From Agrostemma githago (taxonomy: Eukaryota > Streptophyta > Magnoliopsida > Caryophyllales > Caryophyllaceae): a stretch of DNA of 64,000 bases. Position numbers and translations under genes: made by a program. Where the stretch lies: NCBI GenBank assembly GCA_958450325.1, contig OY288250.1, forward strand, positions 46,598,683-46,662,682, in the 5' to 3' direction. Within the stretch, counting starts at the first letter, position 1, and each line of letters opens with the position of its first letter. The notes below the pieces were generated by a model, which worked only from the letters and a program-made list of their open reading frames with translations, did not search any database and was not told the DNA's origin. Shown piece by piece: positions 12,201 to 23,945 of the stretch.

Positions 12201-13601
12201 GGGTATACAAAACCAAATTCAACTCGGATGGAAGCATAGAACGGTACAAGGCACGTCTAGTCGCTCAAGGTTTCGCACAAGTCGAGGGAATCGACTACCA
12301 TGAGACGTTTGCACCGGTGGCAAAAATGTCTAGTGTTCGGGTCTTATTAGCCGTAGCAGTTAACAAAGGATGGTCCATGTGGCAACTCGATGTAAACAAT
12401 GCATTTTTGCACGGTGATTTGTATGAAGAAGTATACATGCGATTACCCCCCGGAGTTGAAACAAAAGGAGGAGGCATGGTCCGTAAGCTTTTAAAGTCCA
12501 TTTACGGGCTAAAACAAGCTTCCCGGATGTGGTTTACGAATCTATCCGATTCACTTAAGAGGTATGGTTTCAAGCAATCTCTTGCCGACTATTCATTATT
12601 TACGTATACTAAGGGGGAGAGCTTCCTTGGAGTCCTAGTATACGTTGATGACATGATTTTAGTCGGAAACTCCACTGAAATGTGTGAAAAATTTAAACGA
12701 TTCTTGGATGCAAGTTACGGAATCAAAGACCTAGGGAAGTTGAAGTATTTCCTAGGAATAGAAGTGGCGTATGGAGAAAAGGGACTGTTTCTTGGACAAA
12801 GAAAGTATGCTCTTGACATTGTTATGGAGACGGGCATGACAGGAGCGAAACCCGCCGAGTCACCTATGCAACAACAACATCGTCTCGCGTTAGCTGATGG
12901 ATACGTCTTGAAGGACGTAGGCAAGTATAGACGGTTAGTAGGGAGACTAATTTATTTGACCATCACGAGACCCGAATTAACTTACTCGGTTCACATACTG
13001 TCGCAATTTATGCAAGAACCAAGAAAAGAACATTGGAAAGCTGCATTGAGAGTTGTCAGGTACATAAAGGGGACGATAAATAGAGGAATTGTTATTAAGA
13101 AAGGGGAAGCTTTGCAATTGATTGGCTATGCAGACTCGGATCATGCATGCGGGGTGTCCATTGACTAGACGGTCCTTGTCGGGCTATTTCGTAACATTGG
13201 CATGTTCCCCGATTTCTTGGAAGACAAAGAAACAAGTGACCGTGTCACGATCATCGGCCGAGGCAGAATATAGAGCTATGGCATATTTGACTAGCGAGTT
13301 GATTTGGTTAAAATCATTTTTGGCATCTTTGAGGATCGAGCATCGACGACCCATTCGACTATATTGTGACAATGAAGCCGCGTTACACATTGCGAAAAAT
13401 CCGGTTTTTCATGAAAGGACAAAACACATTGAGATTGATTGTCATTTTGTCCGACAACACTTGGTGGAAGGAACGATAGCAACATCGTACATTTACACAA
13501 AGGAACAATTAGCGGACATTTTTACCAAGGCGCTTGGTAGGGAAGACTTCACAAGTATTGTCGACAAGTTGGGAAGTTGGGATCCAACGTTTCCAACTTG
13601 A
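9225..13601 (+). pseudogene. Copia gag-pol polyprotein, broken by three frameshifts
   Basis: The start is best at 9225 (CCATGGCAGG context). Gag carries a zinc knuckle of the CX2CX4HX4C form (CPHCKKFGHDEDNC, ~10038-10079). Protease follows with WIIDTGVSHHMTG. Integrase has the HHCC region (WHNRLGHPS...CDSCHRA) and DDE motifs (DIWGPY, QSDNGTEF, NGRVERKH). RT has YVDDMILVG. RNase H starts at GYADSDHA. Breaks: (1) near 9306-9325, early in gag; (2) in 11630-11660, between integrase and RT; (3) at 13142-13149, where ATGC is directly duplicated inside the RNase H DSDHA motif. Outside these points the frame is open over long stretches, so damage is recent. It is not expected to make a full polyprotein. 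Confidence 0.9.
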
Positions 13602-13608
13602 GAGGGAG
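13600..13608 (+). other. Polypurine tract of the copia element
   Basis: GAGAGGGAG immediately precedes the 3' LTR and would prime plus-strand DNA synthesis. Confidence 0.8.
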
Positions 13609-13781
13609 TGTGAGAATATTACGTAGTAATATTCTGATATCGTAATTATTGTGTAAATAATTAGTTGCCTTATTAGAATTCTAATTGTATAGGTATATAT
13701 ACCATTGAATGTGCGTAGCTTGTAATTCAATTTCTTTGAGTAATATATCAGAAAATCTTTCCCCAAATTGTCGGTTTTACA
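13609..13781 (+). repeat. 3' LTR of the copia element
   Basis: Same as the 5' LTR apart from one transition. Followed by the ATGTT target duplication. Confidence 0.95.
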
Positions 13782-13786
13782 ATGTT

Positions 13787-14189
13787 TATCCACAAATCCA
13801 TCATTTTTCCTCAGATTCGGTCACCTCAGCTTTCCACCCAGTTTTCATTCTTCAGACTCAGACTCAGACTCACTACAAAAGTACACTTTATCCACAGACT
13901 CATCTCAGACTTTCTCCCCTCACATAACTTATTTTATAATCATTATTATTATTTTTATTCATCTCACCTCAACTTTTTACCTACCTTATTTATTTATTTA
14001 ATTTTTTATTTATATCATCTCACCTCAAACTTTCTACCTAACTTATTTTATTTTTTTATTTACCTCAATATTTACGTTTATTTTATAAATCGATTAATTA
14101 CTCGAATAATTACAATTAAATAATTAATTGTTAAATAAATCTTGTGACATACGAATAAATTTATTTCCAAGTGGTCATTATTAAAAGTG
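13787..14189. repeat. Pyrimidine-rich, AT-rich low-complexity DNA
   Basis: Contains CAGACTCAGACTCAGACTCA and repeated CATCTCACCTCAA-CTTTCTACCTA-TTTATTT phrases. This DNA was next to the GRP promoter before the copia insertion. No gene seen. Confidence 0.5.
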
Positions 14190-14610
14190 GCAATTGGGCG
14201 GGTGGGTCGAGTTCGGGTTGGGTTGTCGATAAACCTGGCAAACAAGTCAACCGGGTCGGGTTTGGGTTAGGTGAGTTTCGCTTTGACTTTGGGTCGGGCC
14301 AGTCATTTCGGGTTTGCTATTTTCATATTTTTAGGGATATCGACTCGTTTTTATAATAATAGTCGGGTCAATTTCGGGTTTACTCGGGTCAATTCAGGTT
14401 ACGAGTCCACCTAGAATCTTTAGTTTGGATATCAGATTGGGATCGAGTTGGCTTATTAAGGTTGGGTCATTTCAGGTCGAGTCAGTTTTGTCATGTCTAG
14501 TTGTCGGGTCTGGGTCAGATGCGGATCACTTTCGGGTAGGACCGTCGGTTTGGTCATGTTCAGGTCGAACTATGTTTTGTTTGGTTTGGTCGGGAATAAC
14601 TATCAATTCA
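14190..14610. repeat. GGGTC/GGGTT-rich degenerate repeat
   Basis: Dense in GGGTCGGGTT, TCGGGTTTGGG and TCGGGTCAATTTCGGG phrases, a common plant low-complexity signature. Related text returns at 15060-15080, 17570-17600 and 17840-17880, which suggests later insertions split one tract. Open frames here are composition artefacts. Confidence 0.5.
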
Positions 14611-14689
14611 TTATCCGTTTTTATTACTACGTGCAGTATTATTTATCATTTATTATACGAATTTCCTTTTTATCATCTATAGAACTATA

Positions 14690-15045
14690 TCATCTAATAT
14701 AAATTATTTTGATCATGTTCTTTTATAATGAAGTGAAATGAGCTAAAGTAAAATAAATTGAATTGAACTGAACTGAGACAAATTGAACTAAAGTAGCCTG
14801 AAATACAGAAATAATAATAACAAGTTTACTAGTTACAAAAAAATTATTAATTATTATTGTAACAACAAATAATAATGTTAATTATTGTATCAAAAATATT
14901 AATTATTATTATTATTATTATTATTATATTAATTTTAATTTTAATAAAAATATTATTAATAAAAATAATTTATAATAATAATATTTATAACAATAAAAAT
15001 AGTAATAAATAATAATAACAATAATAATAATATTTGTTCCGGTAT
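14690..15045. repeat. AT-rich simple-sequence tract (TTA/AAT)n
   Basis: Imperfect trinucleotide repeats (ATTATTATTATTATT near 14900; AATAATAACAATAATAATAAT near 15010) and AACTGAAC-like short repeats before them. Nothing coding. Confidence 0.6.
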
Positions 15046-15145
15046 CGGAATCAATTAACCCGACTTCGAATTCGGGTCTTTGATGTTTGTATGTTGCTCG
15101 ATTGATCTTATAATCCTCTCCTTCTTCTTACTCCACGGGTCGGAC

Positions 15146-17835
15146 CACTAGTAGAAAAAGGTCCATTGACATCAGTTATTTTTTACATTTACAGCGCTTT
15201 TTGGGCGATGTATATCCAGGCGATGTATATTTGTGATTTGTCATTTACATCGCTTTTGAACCGATGTTAATATTTGTCTATGTACATCGGTTTTTGTAAA
15301 ACTGATGTATATGTTGTGTCATTTACAACGCTTTTTATCTCAAACTGATGTTAATATTGTGTCATTTACATCACTCTTTGTTTCAAACCGATGTTAATTT
15401 TGTTCCATTTACAACGATGTTTACATAACCGATGTCAACGTTGTCTTATTTACATCAATTTTTACTATAAGTGATGCGTATGTTACTTCAATTACATAAC
15501 ATTTTCTTTTGAAGCGATGTCATTATTGTTCCATTTACATCAGTTTTAGTGAATAAAACAGTTTAGTGACATAACAATTCTATTTGTCAATTTGTTTTGT
15601 TTTTTTTTTTAAAATTAATTTCGCAATAAAAATCATTTAATATTTAACACACACATAAAGTTCAATTCATTGATCTCATCACAATAATTTTTAATTAATT
15701 AACACCACACTTTTTTTAAGTATAATCATAATTCATACATACAAAAGTTCAACAATTCTTATATCTTAAGAATAAAGTTAAACAATAATCGGTGGGACCA
15801 GGCTTCTAAAATTCAAACTTCAAAGTCAAAGCATCCTATACATCACTACTATTACAAAGTCATAAACCAGATATCCCAACAATAATACTCTTAACTCCGG
15901 AACAATCTGAATATTGTCATTCCAAGCCTACTCGCTCCCGTCTTAAATTCGCACCTACACTGGCAAGTAGAAATGCAGTAAGTAACATAACCAATCTTAT
16001 CTTTTGAGCAACAAAGACACTCCATAACAAACTTAACAGCTGTATACTTCAGTAATAAAACACCCACCTCCCTTAAAAATAAACCGTGTGAATAGGCTCA
16101 TCATCTCTATCAATTGAAATAACAGAATTTTAAGACTATTGACAAACTTAATATTTTCTTATTCTTTTACTCTTGCTTCATAACTTTGGTGTAACCAGAA
16201 TGAACGAATATATATAATTGATCCTTGAGAATCAATCAATTATTCTACTCCAGTATATTTTAAATTCGCACATTCCGAAAGGGAAAAAAGAAATGGTACC
16301 ACAGTATATTCAATTATTCTTTTCCAGTTTATGAAAACAAAGTCTAACCAAACTAAAAAGATGTGATATACTTACAATTAGACATCAAAAGTTCTAAGTA
16401 AGGTGATCTGCTCACTGAAAAGAAAACCCTTAAAAAGATAAGATAAACAGAGACAAACAAACCATGAAATCCAAGAGTGAGGTAAAGAGATGGACGGATA
16501 AACGCGTGTATATAAACAAAGATCGTGAAGTAAACACAGTAGTCATTACATGGATATAATTTAAAAATTGTCAGCCAAATATGTATACTTACAGACTTAC
16601 AGTGTACTCATTAGCTGTCAAAATTTGACCCGATCCGCCCGAACCGTTTATTTTAAGGTCATTAAAAAGTCGCTAACGATGTGTCTTATAATTTCCTATC
16701 TGATAATGCCAGGACATTGTTAATCAGCCTCTTAGAAATCAGCGTCGAACTGACTGTCATCACTTGTACTTATAGTACTTTAGTAACTGGTCTATGCTGA
16801 GAAAGGAAGTACTACGACGTGGAACAGTTGACTAAGATCAAAAGCTTTCTCCTGATCTTAATATAGAACACTTATAGTACTTTTGTTCTTCTTCCATTTC
16901 TTCTTCCATTAATTCAAACAACAATTACCTGAATTTTAACTTCAAATCAACGAGACTTAGAGCGAATCGGCGAGCACGAGCAGCGTAGAACTGAATTCTA
17001 GCGAGCAGCGTGGAAATGGTGGGTGGTGATTTCGGCGAGAATGACACTCCAGCAAGATAGCGTAGCGTTGGGGATGATACTCCGTATACACGTATGGGAT
17101 GGAAGTTTTAAAGATATGGAAAGAATATTAGAAAGAGGTTAATCAGGAAAGAATGAAGATTTAATAGAGTGGTCATATCTTCCTTAATAGACCGGTAGTA
17201 AGGCGTAACCGCTCTCTTGTATCAATAAGAATAGTTTTATTGACCAGCCGTGTTCGTAATTATACAAAAAAGAACAGTTATTTCATTGATTCGTCCTATT
17301 TAATGTACCACTAGGGGAATCAAGAGTTGAGGATATATGGAGAACGGTTTTGTGTGAAAGCGTTCTATTAGATTCGTTCTCGAAGCCCAAAATTGTAGTA
17401 GTGGGGCGGTTGATTGGTAAAGGGGAAAGAGAATGAAATCAATAAAGGGTATGGAAAGGAAAGGAAACGGTTACCCTTTGACGTTACTCGTTGTTTGTTT
17501 ACAAAAGATAAGGAAATCAGAAACAACTACAGATCGTATATGAATACAAGTTGAGTCAAAATTGGGTTTAGTTATATGGGTCATGATTCGGGTTATGGTT
17601 AGAAATAATTTTCGACGCCTGTCTTTATACAAATTAAAAGGTCTGATTTTTTTTATTGATATGAGTATGCTGCTATAACATTAATTACACCGTATGTAAA
17701 ATTTAAAAAATGTAAAAAAAAAACTGTAATATTTTACAATTATTTTATTGATAAATGATAATAAAAGTAATATAATTAGGTTTTACTTTAACCTATGTAT
17801 ATTAGGTGATGTCTATGACAAACTTTGTAGTAGTG
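15146..17835. mobile_element. CACTA (En/Spm)-like non-autonomous element(s), right end ambiguous
   Basis: The left end is CACTAGTAGAAAAAGG followed by TCCATTGACATCAG. It is followed by many subterminal phrases of the ACATCGGTTTT/ACCGATGT type (15190-15560). Two right ends are possible. At 17835 the reverse complement reads CACTACTACAAAGTTTGTCA and continues ATAGACATCA, matching the left end best. At 17403 it reads CACTACTACAATTTTGG. The 3-bp flanks do not match for either pair (GAC against AAT or GGG), so boundaries, and whether one element is nested in another, remain open. No transposase frame is present. The middle (15620-17100) looks like ordinary single-copy DNA. Confidence 0.5.
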
Positions 17836-17948
17836 AATTTTGGGTGCTATCGAGTTGAGTTTCGAGCGAGTCGGGTTGGGTTTGTCGGCTCAAGGAGATT
17901 TTGTCATCTCTAAGTATAACGTATACGTACACTCTTTATTTACTAAGC

Positions 17949-17952
<4 letters not shown>

Positions 17953-18010
<58 letters not shown>
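17953..18010. repeat. (TA)n microsatellite
   Basis: About 58 bp of uninterrupted TA dinucleotides. Confidence 0.95.
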
Positions 18011-18013
<3 letters not shown>

Positions 18014-18059
18014 GGGAGATCAAATAAGGGCATATTACATATTTAAGGTCCTAAGTTCT

Positions 18060-18101
18060 AATCTCAGCCGTCAGATTAAATAGAGATAGATGGCTGAGAT
18101 T
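18060..18101. repeat. Short perfect inverted repeat next to GAGGGGAGATCAAATAAG
   Basis: AATCTCAGCC (18060-18069) pairs with GGCTGAGATT (18092-18101), with a 22-bp loop. Together with the preceding GAGGGGAGATC text right after the TA run, it resembles the end of a DNA transposon. It could be the 5' end of the unit that carries the Ulp1-like gene. No matching right end is visible before 53130. Confidence 0.35.
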
Positions 18102-18793
18102 GAGTGATATATATAATTATTTTAAAAAAAAAAATCAAGGTTTACATTTTCCATGCACACCTCTTTTTTCCCACCCTCTATTTTCCCACCATAATTGATT
18201 ACTCTGAATCCACCAAACTCCTTTCAATTCTCCAACCCATTTCTACTAATCCACCAAACACCTTTCAATCTCCACTGCTCGCTCACTTCTTCATCTCCAC
18301 GAATCGACCTCCTCTTCAGTTACTCATCACTGCTCGCTCTTCAATCTCCGCCTATCACTGCTTTCAATCTTCGTCGAATCACCTTAAGTTCTTCATTTCA
18401 GGTAAATATTACTGTTCATTTCTTCATTTCAGTTCTTCATTACAATTCTTCGATAAACAGTAAACCCTAATCTGAAATTCGATTAACCGTAATTTCACAT
18501 AGGGTTTAGGGTTTTACGATTCTTTATTCAACGATTAGTCATGTGTTTACTGAGATTATGGTTTAGGGTTTTCAACTTTTTCTCTACCATTAAGGATTAT
18601 TAGTTTACAATCATAAAAATCAGGGGTTTTTCGGTTTAGAATCGAAGTTCGTTTAAAATTTGTGTGTATTGTTGTGTTGTGGGTTTGTTTATCGTTTGTT
18701 TTGTTTGTCTTCTTTGTATTGTTTGTCATTGCAGATGTTGTCTTGTTTGTCATTTTTTTTGTCCTGTTTATCATTTCAGATTTTTTGGTTGAT

Positions 18794-20828
18794 ATGTCGT
18801 CCGGAGAACGTCAAATTGTTGAAGCTGCGAGCGATGACCAATTATACGAGGAGGAGGATGATGCAAGTGTCCCTGTCAGATGTAGGGGACAGAGGCTCGC
18901 GAAGTTAATTTCCAATCTAAATGACATGCAGAAACAGTCCGTATGCTCAATCGGGTTTGGTGGGCTGCTGGATTTCAAGATCAGTAAGTACCCTTTGCAG
19001 TACGTACCACTGTTTTTGAAAGCGTTTGATGATGGTTCCCATGTATTTCGGGCGTTAGAGGTGAAGGAGTTCTGTGTGACGAAACACGACGTCCACGATT
19101 GTTTTCTATTGCCACGCGGGCCCAATGAAGTGGAGTTGGCACCGACCGGACGTAAGAAACACTCCTCCGACAAGGAGTTCAAAGCAGCATTGAAGGATTT
19201 TTGGAGGGCTCGTTACCATGTCGCTAACAACAACAACCAAGTAAAACTAGGTGGTCTATTCGAAGAACTTATGGCCGATAGAAATGGGGGTGAATTATTC
19301 TGTAAGATGTTCGTCCTATTTGCAATGTCATCATTTCTGTGCCCTACGTCAAACAACGGAATAGACCTGAAGCTGGTAAAAGCCGTGGACGACGTCTCAG
19401 GCATTAGCAAGTACGACTGGTGTTCGTACATTCTCAAAAATCTGGTCGATGCAGCTGCTGAGACGAAGAAAAGTCCGAAGCATTTGCGAGGTTGTGTTCC
19501 GTTCCTCATGATCACCTACCTCCAGAGGTTCGATTTCCGTGGAGAATCTTGCCCACATGATCTACCCTTAATTAAGCACTGGAACAGCGAGAATCTGGCA
19601 GCACGACTACATGGTGAGATGATGGCTGGTTCGTTGGGTAGGCAGGTGTGGTCGAAAACGACCTATCCACTATCTTATTCCGACGGAGTCGAAGTCAATA
19701 CGGTGCTGCTTATCACCGGTCACGATGACCCAGGACGTACAGCTACGTGTTCCAATCACCGAAACAGCGGGAGGAAATTCATCGAGATAGAGCTTCCACC
19801 TGGGCTCGAGGACGATAGCGAACTTGCCGCTCGGGCTGACGATGTAAGTAAATTTTTACAATCTGTCATATCTTTAATCCTCAATCTGTCATTAACCTTT
19901 ACGCTAATCATCTACTTTAACACTATTAAATCGCAATCTTTAATGTTACTACAACGTGTTCAGCTCTTTTTGTATGAAGTTTGACAGTACAAGAAATCTT
20001 AGATATGTTTGAGCATGAAACTTTAGTTTAATGGATTTGAAACTTCAGTGACCTGTCGCAAAACTTTAACACTACTAAATCCAATTTCAATGTTATTAGC
20101 ACGAGTTCAGCTCTTTTGATAGGAAGTATAGCAGTAGAAGAATATTATATATGTATCAGCAAGCAACTTTAGTTCAATGGATATGAAACTTTAGTGGCTG
20201 TCCCAGAACTTTAACACTACTAAATCGCAATTTCAATGTTATTTGAACGAATTCAAGTGTGAAAAGGAATCTTAGATATGTTTGAGCATGCGACTTTAGT
20301 AATATGGATTTGACACTTCAGTGGCCTGTCGCAGAACTTTTTGTATGAAGTTTGACAGTACAAGAAATCTTAGATATGTTTGAGCATGAAACTTTAGTTC
20401 AATGGATTTGAAACTTCTGTGACCTGTCGCAGAACTTTAACACTACTAAATCCCAACTTCCATGTTATTAGAACGAGTTCAGCTCTTTTGATAGGAAGTG
20501 TAGCAGTAGAAGAATATTGTATATGTATTAGCATGCAACTTTAGTGATATGGATTTGACACTTCAGTGGCCTGTCGCAGAACTTTTTGTAGGAAGTTTAA
20601 CAGTAGAAGAAATATTAAATATGTTTCAGCATGCAACTTTAGTTCAATGGACTTGAAACTTCAGTGGCCTGTCACAAAACATTAACACTATTAAGTTGCA
20701 ATTTCAATGTTATTTGAACGAATTCTATTATTTGTACGTTAATTATTTACTCATCCACTACGGTGAACAATAACGTTGCAGGACGTTCATCTGCTGCTCC
20801 TCAAAATGCAAAGGAATTAGGTTGCTTT
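18794..20828 (+). pseudogene. Ulp1/C48-type protease-like gene, 5' part (exons 1 and 2a)
   Basis: Exon 1 is 18794-19843 (350 codons, GTAAGT donor) and exon 2 begins at 20782 after TTGCAG. The product has an acidic start, then a region typical of plant mobile-element Ulp1 proteins (SIGFGGLLDFKISKYPLQYV, FCVTKHDVHDCFLLPRG, and KHLRGCVPFLMITYLQRF). That region matches, from memory, the DUF1985-like N-terminal domain of Kaonashi-type MULE genes. The frame runs through 20828, where a retroelement interrupts it, and resumes without shift at 50588. One in-frame TAG (20818-20820) lies ten bases before the insertion. The start at 18794 was chosen over the upstream ATG at 18662 because the extra residues are a T-rich leader read as Leu/Val/Phe. 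It is probably a dead transposon-borne gene; a domesticated relative cannot be excluded. Confidence 0.7.
19880..20745. repeat. Degenerate tandem repeats in intron 1
   Basis: Intron 1 (19844-20781) is filled with diverged copies of a phrase containing TGTCGCAGAACTTTAACACTACTAAATC, AATTTCAATGTTATT, GAACGAGTTCAGCTCTTTT and GCATGCAACTTTAGTTCAATGGA (each given in pieces). Copies begin near 19980, 20050, 20205, 20340, 20425, 20570 and 20670. Single AACTTTAG/AACTTCAG units dominate. Confidence 0.65.
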
Positions 20829-21260
20829 TGTAACACCCCTGATTTTTATATATTAAATTTTATTAATATTTTATTTTGTTTACGATTTAACTCGTATTTC
20901 TTAAATAATTATAAAGCAGATTCAATTTTTCAATCGTTTGAACACGTAAAGTCCTATTACCTCGAAAAATCATTTTTATGCTTAAAATGTATCTTACTTT
21001 CATTTCATTTGATTTACTCATTTTATTTCTACTCGAGTTTTCGTTTCGACGGTTTATATTTATGAGTTCATCTTTATATAAACTTGAGTTCGTATTTTAA
21101 ACTCGAAACCCATTTTAACTACCCCGTTTACAAGAATTTTTATTAATATCGAGAAATTGCTATTTAATCTTTTTCTACGCGATTTCGTACATAATTATTT
21201 TTGAAACGCAATTTTAATACTACTTTCTCGAAAACACGTTCTTACACGAGTTTCGTCTAC

Positions 21261-21262
<2 letters not shown>

Positions 21263-21313
<51 letters not shown>
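21263..21313. repeat. (ATT)n microsatellite in the solo LTR
   Basis: About 17 tandem TTA/ATT units. Confidence 0.9.
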
Positions 21314-22466
21314 TTATTTTATTTTAAAGATGATCCATTTATGATTTTAAGCGCGAATCGGGCTCAGACTGTAGCAGCCCAACCATTTTCCTCCTCGGAC
21401 TGAGATATTTCATGGATCAGTTGAGATAGTAAAAAACTGACTCCACTATCCACTCCTAATCCTATGCACGTTCTCCCTACTTTTCAAAACTTCTCTTAAA
21501 CCCCAACACCAATCTCCTTATTCTTTCATAACACTGTACGTATCCCTCTTTTCCTATTCTCAAAAAAATTGGATTGAATGTACATCATCTTTTTCTCTAT
21601 TCCGATCATTCTCTTCTTCCCGATTCATTCTAATTCGAAGGTGTGGACATGACATAGGTCCACCCCGACGCGGCCACGCGCGGGTTTGGGGAGGCGAATG
21701 AGTGTCCATATATATGAGATGGTCAAATTGAAATTTAAATCGAAGTAGGAGTCGCCACCGAATTTTGTGGTTATTCGGAACCATTCGAGCCCACTCTATG
21801 TCATAGTGGGCCGTATACAAAATACGGCCCATTTCCAATGTCAGAGTTTATTGGGCTCGTTCCTTTGCATTACGATACCGATACCGACATTATCGGATAT
21901 CGTGTATTGAATGACTCTCGTTGCCAATGGATTCGAACATCCGAAAACCATGGTTCTGAGTAAGGGGTGAGGGTACGTGTTGGGAAGTTCACTAAGAACA
22001 CCCAACCCCGCCCGCACTTAGCGGCCTTTACTAAGATATCGTTCGTTTTTGGTGTATACGCGTTAGTTCGACGGTTGAATGATATGCAAACATTATTTTC
22101 CTAAGCATGTGAGAAAAATAAATAAATGGGTTGCTAAGTCGTTTAATGCATCCTAAACTAATAACGTCAAAGTTATTTTAGCATGTGAAGTTCGTTTTAG
22201 TCTAATAAAATGATAAAATAAATAAATTGCTACAAACACGAGAAAACGAGTTAGTAACGATGAATAAATCGAATAAAGACATAAATAAATAATATGCATG
22301 ATTTTTAGAAAGGATTTATGGCACGTGATGGATTAACACGCGTTGACCGAAGTAAAAAAAAATAATTTATCGAAATATGTCGCGAAAGTCGCTTTTTATG
22401 TAATACTCGAAAGGAATAAAAAATAGAAAAGCGAGGAAACGAAAAAAAGAAGCCGACGAATCAGGC

Positions 22467-22506
22467 TGCCGCGCGGGTCGCCTGACAGGCGCGCGACCCG
22501 CGTGGT
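22467..22506. repeat. GC-rich hairpin in the element A LTR
   Basis: CGCGGGTCGC pairs with GCGACCCGCG across an ~11-base loop, in otherwise AT-rich DNA. The same structure returns at ~47016-47055 in the other LTR and, inverted, at ~26517-26560 in the solo LTR. It is 825 bp from the LTR edge, the position where element C carries its dyad-box array. Confidence 0.8.
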
Positions 22507-23520
22507 GGACTGCCGGTTTTTTTTTTGTTTGTCGAAAAATCGTTAATTTTTATAAATCGCGTACAAATATGGATTAATTTATACCCAATTCATATTTTCG
22601 ATATTCATCGTATTCGATATTCGATTATGAAATCGATATCCAATAGTTGGAATGACTTAAAAAAAAAGTGTTTTAAAAAAAAGTTTGTTTTGTACGAAAA
22701 GAGAAAAAAAGATTTGAACGAAAAAGATGTTAATTCTTTCCGCGTTTAAAATCGTCGAATTTTGTTTAAAAAAAAGGGTGATGATTTTATTAGCATCAAC
22801 GAGAATTAATTAATTTAGTTCTTGTAGATACGATATTCGATTAGAGAATCGGTATCGTATTTTAAGAACGTTATATGAAAAATAGTTTTATAGTATCGAT
22901 TATTAGAAATAAATAAAAGTATGTGACGAACGACCCATATTAAAATATGAAACGACCGACGAAAACAAAATAAAAAAAAGGAGAAAAGGACGAAGAGGAG
23001 GAGAAAAGAGAAGAGAGAATCGGGTTTGATTTACACCCTCAACCTACATGCTTTATTTTCTCGGTATGGAGCTCGTCGGAAAGTGGTTTAAACTTGGGAG
23101 CGTCGAGATGATGCGGGTGAGTTTGGGATGGTGCGTTTTTGGTCGTGTGGGACGTCGGGTTCGGCCGGATGGGGGTAGTTTCGTCGGTATTTCGAGACTT
23201 ATTCGGGAATACGTCGGGATTTGCTATTGTATTGCTTTTACTAGATGTCGAGGATGATGGATGTGTGAATGTATATTTCGGTCGGGTTCAATCCGTATAT
23301 TTTGTGTTGAATATGAGGTCCTATTTATAGGAGTGGAGGTAACCTTGTTTGTATGACAAGAAATACCGGTTTGGATAAGAAACGCGAGAGTTCGAAAGGG
23401 AACGAAAGTCTCGTTTCTTGGAGAAGAAGCCAAGTAACTCGGCTGAAGGAGGAGTATTTCGGCTGTTTAGGGATTTCTAGCCGAGTGTCTGAGCTCGGTT
23501 TGTGAACTGTTTCGGTTTCC

Positions 23521-23554
23521 GGATAGAATTCCTACTTGAGATCGAATTCTATCC
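23521..23554. repeat. Perfect inverted repeat GGATAGAATTC / GAATTCTATCC
   Basis: 11-bp arms around a 12-base loop in the element A LTR. Also present in the other LTR (~48067-48100) and in the solo LTR (~25452-25485). Confidence 0.8.
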
Positions 23555-23932
23555 TTAAACGGATTTGTTTATATATTTTTTTTGAAGCTGATTTTTGTAG
23601 TATTTGGAACCGAATCAGCCGCGTGAGGTGTCACGGCTGACTTGTGTGTCTCGAGAATATTTTTGACCGGGTTTTGACTCGGTCGTAAAAAGACGGTTTT
23701 ACTCCTGGTGTCGGAATCGACCCAAATTAGTCTTATTTGACTCGAAACGATCCCCTGGGCCTGGATTTGAGGTTAGTTTTGCAAGATTTGTACTCCGTAA
23801 TAAGTCTAAACCAAATGTCCATGATTTCGAGCCCATATCCGAGTCCATTAAAGCATGTTTGCGTCCTATCATCATCGGGTGTTTGGTGGGACCTACTATA
23901 GACACCTGGCGGTCAAAATGTGGGTGTCTACA

Positions 23933-23945
23933 GAGCCCCCACTCT
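23933..23945 (-). other. Polypurine tract of element A
   Basis: On the - strand AGAGTGGGGGCTC abuts the LTR. The same sequence is found next to the LTR of element C at 55613-55625. Confidence 0.8.

Larger units (their letters stand above)
8997..13781 (+). mobile_element. Ty1/copia LTR retrotransposon, very young, frameshifted
   Basis: Two 173-bp LTRs (8997-9169 and 13609-13781), each TG...CA, differ by one base by eye. A 5-bp target duplication ATGTT flanks them (8992-8996 and 13782-13786). A primer-binding site TGGTATCAGAGC follows the left LTR and a purine tract precedes the right one. Domain order gag-PR-INT-RT-RNase H is diagnostic of copia. Total 4785 bp. The lineage is not assigned; the short LTRs recall Ale-like elements. 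The reading frame is broken in three places. Confidence 0.95.
21642..23932 (-). repeat. 3' LTR of element A
   Basis: 2291 bp; begins TGTGGACATGACATAGG and ends GGGTGTCTACA as written on the + strand. Contains a GC-rich hairpin (22467-22506) and an 11-bp-arm inverted repeat (23521-23554). Confidence 0.92.

Noticed and set aside
18662..18793. Hydrophobic N-terminal extension of the Ulp1-like gene that looks like membrane segments
   Set aside because: T-rich leader DNA (GTTTGTC repeats) read in frame; the ATG at 18794 starts the conserved acidic N-terminus.
21560..21838. Recurrent ORF starting MGRILYTAHYDIEWARM in several places (21560, 27187, 46165, 53046)
   Set aside because: It is the same LTR region read repeatedly; no start context or conservation beyond the LTR.
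23048..23330. Short ORFs in the Tat LTRs (23048, 23139, 25563, 47596 and others)
   Set aside because: Copies of LTR sequence, no domain, frames not kept between copies.
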